DNA of 64,000 bases from Acanthaster planci (GCF_001949145.1 NW_019091371.1:2259469-2323468); one strand, 5' to 3'. Positions 37,693-49,568 are shown, numbered from the stretch's first letter. Numbers and translations: made by a program. The notes: generated by a model not told the origin, from the letters alone.

Positions 37693-40600
37693 GTTTGAAA
37701 GAGTTGTAAATAACACGTGTGTAGCAAATTAGTGGTTTAATTCCAGGATAACTTTGCCCAATATCCGGACATGCCGAATGATATAGCCTACCCTACACTT
37801 AATCCTACATGTAATTGTACGTGATGTAATAGTACAAAGTCAGGCTAGGGCTACCATGTTTACATGTACATTGTTTATTTATTGATTTCCCTCCCCCCCA
37901 TCATGCCCATGCACAGCATTCTTTTTCTATCCTTCTCTTTTATTTAGTTTCCTGTGTCGTCTTTCCTCTGGCCAACAACATATAAAATAGTTACAGATCA
38001 TCCTACCACCAGAAGACATAGGAAACTAAATAAAAGAGAAGATGTACAGAAAAAGAACGCTATGGGGCAGCAAAATGACACGTACTGCGCCGGTGAGAAC
38101 AGCAACCTTGGTGACGTATGCACGCACCAGCCAGTCCGAGGATGGGGTTTCACAATCTTTCTTTGATCTGTACGTACGCGTGCGCTCGTTGCAGTTGTTT
38201 TCATCGGCGCGGTGTGGTTGCTACCCGTATTTTTGTGAAACTCTCGGATGTCCGCGCTGCCCCATATGCATGGGGGGAGGGAGAGACAAGATGAAGGGAA
38301 ATGATTATACATGTAGGCCTAGCCCTATAGCCTTAGTGGCCTACACCTACATATATTTCAGGGAGGACGGAAGGGGCTTGCGTGTGATGTGCATACAATG
38401 GCCTGTAAGCCTATTCCATTCATTAAAAGGGGTGTGAACTATTTCATTTAAAGCTGCACGTACATGTACAAGTAGATGTACATGTACTGTACATGTGCAC
38501 ATTTGCAATGTACAGTACATGTGTACATGCACATTTACATATACGACCAGGGGTGTACGTTAGCTTGTATTATGGATAGTGGACACTATGGTGCGGCACC
38601 ATTGTGTTCAGGTAAAATCTTTCGAGTTTCTCCAAATTTGCCGACTTCAAATGGTGTCCACCTGTTGTGTCTGCCATGCTTCAAAAAGGCTAATGTACAT
38701 GTGCATAATGTACCGTGTTGGATTGCTGCTGATATTTTTCTATTACTTCATTTTGCCAGGAGTGGAAGGAACTAAACTCCTGATGCCTGCTCTCTCACCA
38801 ACAATGGAGGAAGGGACGATTCTCAAATGGCTCAAACGAGAAGGTACAAATGCAGATATGTGTGTCTTAAATTCCAGGTTTCGTTTGCATCTTGTCCACT
38901 TTCATGACTTTGTCTTCTGTTCTGAGTTTGGGGTCATTTGATGAGACTTCCATTTTGTCATGTTTCCAACTTGAGCTCAAGAACCTCAGTGCAAAGGCTG
39001 GTGTGCATGGCTGGAAATTGTAATCCATTTAACTAAGCCAGTGTGCATAACATTTAATGAAAACCTGAAACCTACATGTACATGAACGTGTGTCAGCCGA
39101 TAGGCAATAATGTTTCATTGTTTTTCCAGGTGATGTAATAGCAGCCGGGGACGCCCTGTGCGAGATTGAGACAGACAAGGCCACTCTGACGTTGGATGCA
39201 GACGACGATGGAGTGCTTGCCAAGATTCTGGTGAGATTGGGAAGCCTGTGCCTTTCCTCAAATGGCAGACAACAGCAGAACATTGAAAAATGATTGAGTG
39301 CCATGTTTCATTTCTTCCACCGTAAGATGCTGTCGATTTACTTTGTGCACATTCCGTTGACAATTGGTCACATGTCCTCAATATTGCCGTAGTCCATGCG
39401 TGCCCATAGGAATTCACAGAGAGTGCTTTTGGTTTTATAGCACAAGTTTTGAAATAGTTTTATTCTTAAAGTTCTTTTCCGGGATTTCCCCCCCCCAAAA
39501 AAAACCAATGTTGTTGAAATTTGTCTTTTTCTCCAGGTTCCTGAAGGCACGTCTGGGGTGAAGATCAGCTCCTTGATTGCCCTTCTCGTCGCAGAGGGGG
39601 AGGATTACAAGGCTGTTGAAATGCCAGCAGACGCCGATGCTGGTCCACCACCAGGAGACGCGACAGTATCGGAGGGACAGATCCATGGGGTGTCTGACAC
39701 GGTGCAGTTTTCCAGCATGAGACACGCTGTGGGAAAAGACAGGTTGGTGCTATTCCAAAATGGAACAACACGTACCATTACACCCAAACCGTGTACGTGT
39801 ATGGTCTATGTACAAATGGAACTTTGGAAGTAAACCTACCAAAGCACTTGGGTTTTGTGTGCTTTAACCCTTTAACCCCCTAGACCCTTTTTGCTAAGGA
39901 CCCGCCGTCACTGGACGTTGGCCTGGTGTAGTTTTTTTTTTTGGGACATGGAAATTTTAATCATGGTTCCTCTCTTGCATATCCCTATCATGGATTGGGA
40001 GCATTCATCACTCCATTTGCCATACTTTGGCGTCATTCTCGATCTGTTCAGTGGTGATGCAGTCTTTTGCTTCCAGAACAGACGGGGTCCTCTGAGGAGG
40101 ATGCAAATTTCAGCCAGGGAGTTTCCGTTTCACGTCACAGATCCCTTCCCAATTGCAGCCTTGGATGAACTCGGGGCAGTACCGAAGCCATGCTGGTTTT
40201 GCATAGATGGCATCGGTGGAATCCTTCTCAGACCACGGTAGCTTTAAGGTGGTGCTGTACTTTTCTTTTATATAGTGGTGTGTTATCTCCCGCCGTACGA
40301 CAGCTCCTCGACACACATCAACTCAGCGCCGGAGACATCCTACCCAGCGGGCCCCACGGACGATTGCTCAAGGGGTGAGGTTCAGGGAAAAATTCATCTG
40401 CTTTAAAACCTCAGAGGAAACTCCGATTAATAGTGTGCATGACCATGTTACAAAATGTCACCGTCTTTCTGCAACTTTCTTCAAAATTATTGTTGACCTT
40501 GAAAAGTGCATTGGGTCAAAATGAATCAAAATTTGGTCTGGTGTTTTGATTGGTTTGACAATTTCAATTTAAGACGTATGAAGAAGTTGAAGCTTTGATT

Positions 40601-43532
40601 GTCTCCTGGCAGTGATGTTCTTCAGTACATTCAAGAAGGTGGAGCCAAGAAATCCCCCTCCGTTGAAGCCAAAGTGCCAGAACCCACGCCGCAAGCTCAG
40701 ACAGCAACCCCTGCACCGAAATTTGTGCCGCCTGCAACGGAGCTCCAACAACAGGTATTGTTGTCCTGAGAACAACGAACCAAAACAGAACAGGAAACAT
40801 AATCTTCTTGTCCCTGAGTCACGTGCAGTTTGTTGCCCTGTGTCAATGAAACTATGCACATCCACTGCTAGAGGGACTCTAGGACCGTAGGTTGAATCTT
40901 GTGTCTGGAACCACGCCTAGCTCTTTGCCGGTTATGAATACATGGATACCAACAGACAATAGACACATTGCTTTACTTCTGGAAGTCTGTTTTGAACACA
41001 GACTTAGGCCGCATTGCGTGGTCGTTCACTGTCGTAATTCCTGACAGTACAAAGTGCAAATGAAGCACTATTGACATGTGAATCAGCCAGCTGCACAAGT
41101 CCCTTCCCCTTGTCATTTGCTGTAATTGTATCCCCCGCGTAACAAGCTGCGCACACACTGACTGAGGTCGTGCTTAATATACGTTGGGTAAGGGCAAAAC
41201 CGTTATATATAATTAACATCTCCCCAATGCAAAAATACATCTTGAAAATGAGGTCGTGCTGTTTCGTTATCTCCTCCTCCACCCCAGGCCACCTATACAG
41301 ATATTGAACTGACCAACATCAGGAAAGTGATCGCCAAGAGGTTGACAGAATCCAAGGTAAATGGGGAACAATCAACGGAAGTCCTTACTTCTGTGTATCA
41401 TTGCTCCAAATACGAGTCCATGCTTTCCAAGCACAGAAGACCCTTTGCCAGATTGGTTTGGTGTCAGAACTTCTGATTCCCAACTTGTCATGTTTGGACT
41501 TGTAAGGAAAAGAGTACCGACCTGCTATTTCTGTCTATTGCAGTTCTTCTCCAAAAAGTTGAGAACAATGTATAGCTTTCTTGGGGAATTGATGGCTTCC
41601 CAAATGCTTCACAGTGACCATCAAGACAAATCCTACATTTGTTATCAAGTCAGGCTTAGAACTAAGATTTGCTAACGATTAAGCTCCAGATCATGTACCC
41701 ACAAAGAAAAAATCAGTTGGATGCGCCAGTAAATAGTTTTTCATCGATTCTTCATTTATAACTTAATTTTTATATATATACACTGTAGTTACCATTTTCT
41801 TTGAATTTATTTATTTCTTTGGCAGAGGACTATACCCCACAGCTATGCCAGTACCGAGTGCAACATGGATCATGTCATGAAAATCAGGAAAGATCTGCAG
41901 CAGGAAGGCATCAAGGTATCTGTCAATGACTTCATTATCAAGGCCGCTGCTGTGGCACTCAAGGTAGGATTGGTTGGTTTGTGCTAGGAGGTTTTTAACC
42001 GTCAGATAAGATCTGCAAAATGACCAAGTTGGCAAGAAACGTGTATGAATGATGTTTCAGGCCTTTGAAGTTGCCACTGTACCGGAATAACGAACGGTCA
42101 GCCAAATATCACAAACATAGTTTCTGGTTTAAGTGAGTTTTTTCACTGACATTAAATTGATTCAAACGGAACTGAAAAAAAAAAAATGTATGTGAAAAGC
42201 TTGGGATCAATTTTACTTATTGACGCACCCGATCAACAGGAACTGCCAGATGTCAATGCCTCCTGGTCGGGGAAAGAACCTCAGCGGCTGCCGGATATTG
42301 ACATATCAGTTGCCGTTGCAACCGACAAAGGACTCATCACCCCTATTGTCAAGAACGCTATCGGGAAAGGTCTGGTGGAAATCTCGGAGAACGTGAAGGT
42401 AAGCTAGCCAAGCTGAGGTCACAGGCAGAATAGTCGTCCCATCAGCACGTACCGTAGCCCAGTCGAGCATTTCTTCCTAAAAGTGGTTTGGTGTAGAAAG
42501 ACAATATACATGGGGCAACAGCCAACAGCAATTCACACGCTTAAAACACAGCGCCCTCGATTGGAATTTTTGTACATCTTGTATGAGGGGTTTGCATTGA
42601 GATCCCTCTTGGTGTGTTGGTCTTGTAGGACTTAGCAGCTAGGGCAAGAGAAGGCAAACTACAGCTCCATGAGTTCCAAGGCGGATCATTCAGGTAAGGG
42701 CAGGATCACTGTGTACATGTAGATGCTGATAATGTCATAATTATACTTGTATGTGTCTCCGTTTTTATTCCTAAATGTTAACCAATAAACATGCACACCC
42801 ACGCCTGTAAAATGCCCTTAACTCACGCTCACCAATTGTCCTTGACTCATACTCATTGAGTGTCCTTCATTCCCCCTCACCGAGTATCCTTGATGCACAC
42901 TCAGTGAGTATTCTCTACTCCTGCTTTCTGAGTGTCCTTGATTTGTTTTAAGTACCCTTGCCTTATACTTGTTTATCCTCGCTCAGAGTCAGTGGGTATC
43001 TTTGACTCGTACACTTTGAGAGCCCTTCCTCAGTACCCACTGAGTGACCTTCACTCATGAGCACCCTAGACTCATATTTAAGTTTTACTGAGCATGAGTC
43101 AAGGGCACTTGACTCGTGCAAGGCCGCTTTTGATGGAGCTGTTGTCCAAACTAAATGGCCCTTAAAATCTTTGTCAGTATGATGGCTGTCGCTGTGCTCT
43201 CTCCATCTTTTGATGTTCATCATCACAAGCCTGGGTTTCTATCACCTTCGTGTGCCAATTACAATTTGCACTTTCCTTTGGGTCCTGCCAGTATTTCCAA
43301 TCTGGGTATGTTCGGCATCAGCAAATTCACCGCCGTCATCAACCCGCCCCAGGCCTGCATCCTGGCAGTGGGCACGGCCCGGATGACCCTCAGCAAATCC
43401 CTGAAGCCACAGGCCATGACCACCGTCATGCTGTCCAGCGACGGCCGGGTAGTGGATGACGCCTTGGCGGCCACGTTCCTGCGGTCCTTCAAGAAGAACC
43501 TCGAGAACCCTCTCCGATTGGGAATTTTATGA
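37560..43532 (+). CDS. PDHX: PDHX, E3-binding protein of pyruvate dehydrogenase (spliced, complete)
   Basis: A structural subunit in the mitochondrial matrix that tethers dihydrolipoamide dehydrogenase (E3) to the E2 core. Exons: 37560-37692, 38760-38843, 39130-39230, 39537-39742, 40276-40374, 40613-40754, 41288-41356, 41826-41963, 42240-42398, 42629-42693, 43292-43532. All introns are GT-AG, all phases agree, and the product is 478 aa (human 501). Order: Arg-rich, acid-free targeting peptide (1-44); one lipoyl domain with Lys89 in ETDKA; Pro/Ala linker; E3-binding domain (about 177-215); acyltransferase-like core (about 258-478). The E2 active-site motif DHRxxDG reads DGRVVDD (449-455), with Gly450 in place of the catalytic His, so it should be inactive. 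That marks it as PDHX rather than DLAT. ATTAAA at 43539 is seven bases past the stop. Confidence 0.97.
37693..38759 (+). other. PDHX intron 1
   Basis: Contains a perfect 21-bp inverted repeat (37933-37953 and 38020-38040) and TACATGTA words. No other exon is seen. Confidence 0.7.
37933..38040. repeat. Perfect 21-bp inverted repeat, ~66-bp loop
   Basis: TTCTCTTTTATTTAGTTTCC is matched exactly by its complement at 38021-38040. It may be the remnant of a small palindromic element or form a stem in the pre-mRNA. Confidence 0.75.
38760..38843 (+). CDS. PDHX: PDHX exon 2, lipoyl domain start
   Basis: Acceptor TTTTGCCAG. Encodes [20 protein letters not shown], the conserved opening of the lipoyl domain. 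Donor AAG|GTACAA, phase 1. Confidence 0.97.
39130..39230 (+). CDS. PDHX: PDHX exon 3, lipoyl-lysine segment
   Basis: Acceptor TTTCCAG. Encodes [20 protein letters not shown]; the Lys in ETDKA is the predicted lipoylation site. Donor CTG|GTGAGA, phase 0. Confidence 0.97.
39537..39742 (+). CDS. PDHX: PDHX exon 4, end of lipoyl domain and linker
   Basis: Encodes [20 protein letters not shown] and then an acidic, Ala/Pro-containing linker. Donor CAG|GTTGGT, phase 2. Confidence 0.95.
39743..40275 (+). other. PDHX intron 4
   Basis: From about 39863, TTTAACCCCCTAGACCC resembles the start of 58371-58715 and may be a transposon end. An open stretch at 40082-40237 has splice-like borders (see findings). 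Confidence 0.55.
40276..40374 (+). CDS. PDHX: PDHX exon 5, E3-binding domain
   Basis: Encodes [20 protein letters not shown] and GPHGRLLKG, the peripheral subunit-binding domain. Donor GG|GTGAGG, phase 2. Confidence 0.95.
40613..40754 (+). CDS. PDHX: PDHX exon 6, end of E3-binding domain and linker
   Basis: Starts DVLQYI, the last helix of the E3-binding domain. A Pro/Ala/Gln-rich linker to the core follows. Donor CAG|GTATTG, phase 0. Confidence 0.95.
40755..41287 (+). other. PDHX intron 6
   Basis: Nothing recognised besides splice sites. Confidence 0.7.
41288..41356 (+). CDS. PDHX: PDHX exon 7, start of core domain
   Basis: Encodes [17 protein letters not shown], the conserved entry to the acyltransferase-like domain. 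Phase 0 at both ends. Confidence 0.97.
41826..41963 (+). CDS. PDHX: PDHX exon 8
   Basis: Acceptor CTTTGGCAG. Encodes [13 protein letters not shown] and [17 protein letters not shown], a core domain segment. Phase 0 at both ends. Confidence 0.97.
42240..42398 (+). CDS. PDHX: PDHX exon 9
   Basis: Encodes ELPDVNASW and [20 protein letters not shown], strongly conserved in E2/E3BP cores. Phase 0 at both ends. Confidence 0.97.
42629..42693 (+). CDS. PDHX: PDHX exon 10
   Basis: Encodes [20 protein letters not shown], ending in a Ser codon split with exon 11. Donor CAG|GTAAGG. Confidence 0.97.
42800..43118. repeat. Degenerate tandem repeat in PDHX intron 10
   Basis: Diverged copies of a ~27-30 bp unit around GAGTGTCCTTGACTCATACTCA. 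It fills half of the intron. Confidence 0.7.
43292..43532 (+). CDS. PDHX: PDHX exon 11 (last)
   Basis: Encodes [20 protein letters not shown], the His-less SSDGRVVDD motif, and NPLRLGIL, then TGA at 43530-43532. Richer in G and C than earlier exons. Confidence 0.97.
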
Positions 43533-43627
43533 TTTGATATTAAAGAAGAGAGTTTTAAAATTTCTGCATTGCATAGGAAAAGAACAATTGTAAACTGGAC
43601 TTTAAAAACTAGAGGAAAATGTTTTAA

Positions 43628-44216
43628 CCACTCCCTGCCGGGTGACCCGTTTTCGAGTACATAGGCTTCATATGCAGAGCCGGGGAGCCCGGAACTGGGA
43701 CAAAAGAGTTGGGCTTTATAACAAAAGACCGTGCTCAGCACAAAAGACTGAGCTGCTGGGCATTACCGACACTTTTTCGCTCTCGATAGTGGAGATAATC
43801 CAGCCTTGTTTTGAAACAGTATACCACGGTTTGAGGCATTTAGAGGGAGCGGATTACCACCGGGGACAAAAGCTCTCCACCACCGCAGCGATGAGCCACA
43901 CAGCACCGCTGCACGCTAATCTGGCCCCTATTGAAAAGAGGTCAGCAGTGCACTGTGCCAGTTTTGGGAACAAAAGAATCTTGCGTAACACCGCACAATC
44001 TGGGCTGTTTCCAAGGCTGCAGGCCTGGCTGAAATATTCAGGAGTTCAATGAATTTTACCTGGCAGCTTTAGAGTAGTGCCCAAAGAGTCCTTCATTTTG
44101 GTATGAACGGCCATTAAATGAAATGATGAATTTTTGAAGAATTTTGAAAACGGAAAATCTTGAAAATGACCCGGCATCTTGTCTTGCTGAAGAAAACTCC
44201 ACCCGGCAGCAAGTGG
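43628..44216. mobile_element. piggyBac-like MITE, copy 2
   Basis: TTAA at 43624-43627 and 44217-44220. Ends CCACTCCCTGCCGGGTG and CACCCGGCAGCAAGTGG. The middle is about 80% like the reverse complement of 51930-52486. The 136-codon frame inside recurs in copy 3 only because the element does; no transposase is recognisable. It starts about 95 bp past the PDHX stop. Confidence 0.88.
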
Positions 44217-44340
44217 TTAAAACACCTGAGAAGGCTCATAATCATAATACTACGGCTCAAAGTGTGGACTGCATTACAATGGTGTGTTATGAAGCTACTT
44301 TTTCAATTAATTCTGATTCAACGAGTGGGTAAAGTCAGAG

Positions 44341-44456
44341 AGGCTTTGCATGGTAGCCATCTTAAAGGACAGCTTTGTTCAAAAGGGTATGTCGAAAGGA
44401 GGTTTCCCTGTGGAACAAAAGAATTGCCCTGCTAGATGGCTACCACGCAAAGCCTT
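44341..44456. mobile_element. Hairpin MITE, GCTTTGCATGG family, copy B
   Basis: Left arm AGGCTTTGCATGGTAGCCAT, right arm ATGGCTACCACGCAAAGCCT, with an inner inverted pair. Confidence 0.75.
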
Positions 44457-46118
44457 TATACGCTGGTATCTGAAGATTAATTACTGTTGAAATGAAATTT
44501 GTCCCAGACTCCTTCCAATGAGAAACTCGAGAGAGGCTTGATGGGAGCAAATATGACAGTCCTTGTTTGTTGTGTCAGATTTAGAAAACGCACATTATCT
44601 CAAACATGACACAAACAGAAAGGGCTGTTAAGTTTGCCACCACCGAACATCTCAAACCCTCTTTGAATTTACAGACCTCTTGTGACCATTATCCGCAATT
44701 TTTTTTTATTGCCTCAATTACATCTGCAGGTTTAAAACTTCCATTACTCAAAACCAAGTTCTTCACCTCCAATACATAATAAAACTTCGACTTAGAATCC
44801 CAAGACTATCGGTCGGGTTTTGCAAGACCGGCTGATAATAGGGCAAGTCATTTTGTACAATATCTAGCACATTTCCTCTGCTATTAACAGGGGTCCCGTG
44901 ATCAAACACCACACGCCAATGTGTCTGTGCACAAGCTGGAAGCATTTACTTTGTAAAATTCAATGAAGCCCTGCATGGTCCCAAGGAAATACTGACAGCA
45001 CCGGGAGCACGTCATTGTATTGTTTTGAAAGTCCATATTGTTCACATGCGAGAAAAATATTTATTTAGTGAGTGACTGCTGTTGCTTATGCAGAATTAAC
45101 ATTACGATTTACCCAAAATGATGCGTTGTACAGTAAATAAACTTTATTTGGAATGAATACATGTATTTGGATATGGTTATTTGGATATGTCTCTGCCCCA
45201 GTCAACAGAAAATCAATATTGAAGACACAAACATCAACTGAGAACAGTAACTCAACAATTAAACTGCCACGAGAAGAGAATTGTTTTAAACGTGACTTTT
45301 TTATTTAGATATATAAAATGTACAGACGAAAATAGACAATTATATCATTTCTTAAGTTAGTTGTGCTAAATTAATCTGATTACATTCCCATCTTTATCAT
45401 ATATCACCCCCAAAAAATCAAAATCACAACCCGTGTATACATACTTTCAGGCTTTGGAAGGAATCTCAACATTTCGTAATGACTCACTGGAGGTTGAGAA
45501 ACTAATGTCATAGATATATGCACCCAGATTTTTAGTGAAGAAAAACAGATTATTAGTAAAAAAAATAATACCTTTATGAGATATTCAAGTCAAACAATCA
45601 CTCTCTGGGCACTGAACATTTCAACATTGCCTCTGTCCCTGAAGTACCTCAAAATTCAGCCACTTCAGGCCACAATCTGTTAGTTAAATATGATGGTTTC
45701 ATCAGTCAAAAAAGAAAATGGGGCATGACCCACTCAAAATACTGGAACAGAAATTTATCTCAGTAAATGGAACCAAAAATGAAAATACAATGCCAATATA
45801 ACCTCTATCAAAATGTTACTGTTTGTAATGAGAAGGCCTATGCTGCGTACATGTACAATGCATACACAGACAGATGACACATTCTTTTACCTTGGCTGAG
45901 TATGTTAGTCATTGGAAAAGGCACCAAATAGCTATTATATACACAAAATGCTGTGAGTACTAGAAACTGTTATTTCCACATGACAATAGTTATTTAAGTA
46001 CTTTTGCCAATTGATATTAGTACCACAGTTACTTTTATTATACAAAATAAAATATTCCTTAGTTCTAGAAATATACATGAATAGTACTTCAGCTGTTCAA
46101 CAAACAGAGAAAGGTTCA

Positions 46119-46320
46119 CCAAGTTGTAGTCAAGTCCATCATGGGTCCTTTCACAAGTCCTTTCACGAGACCAGTCATAAGTAACGGGTAGAACAAAGGA
46201 ATACTTTTGTTACGATTCATTTGAAGAGTGTTTGACTTGGCTTGTTGACTTGGATGACATGTGGTGGACTTACAGGGAGTTATGAAGGACTCGATTTCAA
46301 CACCAAGGTCCAACAAGGTT
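46119..46320. repeat. Dispersed element with short array (copy 2)
   Basis: AAGTCCATCATGGGTCC then only about three CCTTTCACAAGTC-type units, then AAGGAATACTTTTGTTACGA and TCATTTGAAGAG. It is related to 9866-10465, where the same internal unit is greatly expanded. Confidence 0.65.
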
Positions 46321-47679
46321 TCATTCTTAAGGTACTGCATGGTTCCACAAATAAAGGGCTGCAAACAGTGTCATTCATGTCCACACTCGCAAACATCCAT
46401 CGAGCACGCACAAAAACATAAGCAGTCATAACATTTCCATGCTTATTAGCAAACGATCATCACTCAAAAGCAGATATTATACAGTTGGGGCAGTTTACAT
46501 ACATCTGGTCAAACAAAACCAGTTTTCCTCGAATTTCACTACTTCGCCCTTTTTTATCAACTTTTCTTTTCATGAGGACAGACAAGATGGTTCTCTACTT
46601 AATGTGCATGGTGTATGCGTCAAGTAAAAACATCAAGAGACATATTTATGGTTCATATTTATATTTACAAGAAATAAAAATTTTATGTTCTCGCAACCCT
46701 ATTATTCAGTATTACTCTCTGTATGTTTGGTCACATGTCATAGTCGCAGTGGACCACTTTCTGAGGTGTTTTTGAACCACAATAAGGGGGTCAATTTACA
46801 TTTTTCACAAAAAGATTTTTCAGAAATGTTGATGTTTTGAATCATAATAAATGTCTCAATAAACATACACACTATTAACATTAAGTTGAGATACAATCTG
46901 TAAGACCTCATTGAAAAAAGTTGGCAAAACTATTTCAAACAGCAACTGAGGAAAACTTGTTTTTCTACCAAGTGTAAGTAAACTTTTTGCCCCAACTGGA
47001 ATTTGGTATTAAAAAACTCCCTCCAGCATGTGAACTCAAACTTTTGGAGAGTTGATGAGAATCGACTGGTCCAAAATTAGTCAAAAAAAATTTTGTCACA
47101 TGATTTCATCATTTATTTAGCACTACATTTAAGTATTATTGCATTGAATTTTTATAAAATATTATGAACAAATCTTTCTTTTAATATTGCATCCAAAAGA
47201 TCCTTTAGCAACTTGCAAATTGTTGTAAAAATGTAGTAGAGAATATAATAAAATTCGTTCCTGCAAATTACAATGATTACGATATTTCCAAATTTTTACA
47301 ACTTCTTGGGTTGACAAAACTAATTAGAAAAAGTGACATACCTGAAAACCTTTATATAGTGTTATTAGGCAGTTATTCCTGTGTAAGAATATGCCAGATT
47401 TCCCAAAGTCATGTTTTAAAAGAGTGCTTGAAACAGAACTTCACATAAATGTTTCACGTAGCTTGACAACAGCAATCCTCTTGAGACGGTTTGTCGCTTT
47501 TAAAGCGAGCCACTCCAACAAGGAGGACATCCTATTTAATTTCCGGGGGAGGGGCCTAATACTCCTGCGTTATGAAGGCGACAGCAACATAGTGATCGAG
47601 CTCAAGGCACGTACAGCCCCTCAAGCTGGGCACTGGGTGGCCCTTATTTAAAACCACACAGCACTGGCAGAGATCAGAA

Positions 47680-47860
47680 AGGTTGATTTTTGACGAGGGA
47701 GGAGAATCAGAGACCCTGGTGAAACCCCCCCCTGGCACAAGACACAGAGAGAGAGAAACGAACAACTGGACTCTCATACAGGCCAGGTCAGGAATTGGAC
47801 CCGGGTCACAGGGGAAGACAGGTGAATAAATTACACACTAGCCAACTGTGCCCCTCATGG
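47680..47860 (-). mobile_element. tRNA-derived SINE-like sequence
   Basis: On the minus strand TGGCTAGTGTG (47844-47834) fits a pol III A box and GGGTCCAATTCC (47802-47791) fits a B box, 42 bp apart, after a GGGGCACAGT start. It lacks an intact tRNA fold, so it is probably a SINE head. The 3' end is not defined. Confidence 0.5.
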
Positions 47861-49015
47861 GGTCCACTGAGGGCAGTATAGGCTATGGACCTCTTTCCTG
47901 TGATGTCCCAATCGTGCTGGTCTATGATGTGTTGTGACGGTAATCTACCTACTCAAGGTAATCTAGTCAGCATGCAGCGTTTGCACGTGCGCTTAAACAT
48001 GGTTGAAGTTGCCCCACGGATATATCGTGTGATCACCGTGGCCACGGCAATCCACAGGTGGTGGTATTGTTTACATTTAGCGCAATCCAGTCACATGGGT
48101 GAAAAAGGTCTACTGTGGAGAGACTGATTTTTGAGGGGTTGTTTGTTTTTGTTTTGATACTTTAAAGATAGAGTCCGTCAGTCGTCATTCATGCATTAAT
48201 ATTCATCTGAGGCTACAAAAGTGGTCAAAATATAAAGATGGGTAATTTACAACTAAGCTTCAGTTTGAACTCAGTGAATGCTGTATATTGTGAGAATAGC
48301 AATATTCTAGAATCTCAATTCATATCAAAAGATGCAGATACATGTAGATGTGTTGAATTGTGCCCTAATTCAGCGCCAGGGACACTGTCGCATTCAGCCA
48401 ATTGCAGCTCCGCGATGTTGCGCACTGAACGGATGGATCGTAGTAATCGCGTGCACCTGTGCATCGTTTGAACACTGAAATAGGAACTGCAACAGTCATT
48501 TCCAAAAATGCATCTGTAGGACTGCCTTCTGTCATTGCTTTCTTTAAAATGACAACTTTCCTGAAAGCTCACACGAGATACGTAACATGACTGGGTCTGT
48601 GTGTGCAGGGAGTGACAGGCACGGTGGTTTGGACAGGTAGAAAGGCAAATGGGTCAATGGTTCAGCACCACTACATACACATGGCACCTCTAACGCCATG
48701 TTGGAGAAAATCCACTGGGTTATTGCTGGCTTTCCTTTGTGTTATCACACCTTGCAGATTGTCACTGCAGATTCTGGCATTTCTGCTCGTAGCACAGTAC
48801 GCATGTTTTCTCAACGACACAGGCAGAGTGGAAAGCGTGGCCTAAAAGGCAGGGAAAAAAGTACACACCATTTCAACACATCCTGAAGCCCGACCTATGG
48901 CGTACACATCTGCACAAAGATGCATGAAGCTAACGCTCACAAGTTCCAATTCCCAGTTCTTTCACAGTGACTGACATTGCACAGTTTTATCGTTACTTTT
49001 CATTTCTCTACTTAC

Positions 49016-49209
49016 CACAGGGGAAAGCCAGCAGTCCAGTCGTCCGTGCAGAAACAGATGTGGACAGTGCATGACCGCAGATTTCACAATCGCTGCATAA
49101 GGGACAGATCGGACAGGCTAATGATCTCACTTGAATATCTAGAGTGAGTAAATCTGCACAGAAATTAATCGTTGAGAACACAGCTGACTTCTGAGCCCTC
49201 TTCTTGTTG
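49016..49209 (-). CDS. Candidate exon, zinc-binding-like C-terminal extension of HPS5
   Basis: Acceptor GAGTTTAG, strong donor TGTG|GTAAGT. The frame reads CPICPLCSDCEICGHAL and ends GLLAFPCG, the pattern of the first half of a RING-type finger (a CGH...H..C segment should follow). It enters in phase 2, matching 49480-49568. The next exon was not found. It could also belong to another gene. Confidence 0.4.
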
Positions 49210-49479
49210 CTAAACTCTTGAAAAAATGGTGAGCAAAATTTTACACCTGTTTCCAAAATCCTTTAGAATTTCTTCACATTTGGAGCGGCTAAAACTCTCC
49301 CTTTTCTGGCGAGGTACGTGTGGCCAGACTGAGGGTATTGGAAACAGTTTAGAAGGAAACTTTCTCATAGATTGATGGGACCGTATGTCAGCTACAGGCA
49401 TATCCCCAAGATATGTCTGTTTCTCTACAGGTAACTAGCAACTACTATTGTCGGAATCTATTGTGGGTGGCAAGCTTAC

Positions 49480-49568
49480 CTGTTCAAGAGAACGTTGGTT
49501 CCCCAGTGGCAGTCGTGGTCTTCAATGAAGAGGTAAGAATGTGGGGAGACGGCATCGGGTTCAGGTAT
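49480..49568 (-). CDS. Candidate exon linking HPS5 to the zinc-like exon
   Basis: Acceptor CATGTAG, donor AACAG|GTAAGC; reads IPEPDAVSPHSYLFIEDHD and then CHWGTNVLLN. Phase 0 in (fits a donor at 50138) and phase 2 out (fits 49209). Supported by splice signals and phase only. A plus-strand frame with its own splice signals overlaps it. Confidence 0.35.

Larger units (their letters stand above)
43533..49015. other. Intergenic region between convergent PDHX and HPS5
   Basis: Mostly AT-rich, with AATAAA on the plus strand at about 45135 and several TTTATT (minus-strand AATAAA) at 45143, 45301, 46034 and 47112, possible poly(A) signals. It holds a piggyBac-like MITE, a hairpin MITE, a dispersed element and a SINE-like sequence. 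No complete gene was recognised. Confidence 0.6.

Noticed and set aside
43642-44052. 136-codon frame similar to one at 51899-52429
   Set aside because: The similarity comes from two copies of a non-coding piggyBac-like MITE; there is no transposase motif.
47391-47651. 86-codon plus-strand frame
   Set aside because: No family recognised, no splice partners, and AT-rich intergenic context.
49431-49532. Plus-strand 34-codon exon-like frame with good splice signals
   Set aside because: It overlaps the minus-strand candidate exon and joins to no other plus-strand exon nearby. Both cannot be right; the minus version fits HPS5 phase.
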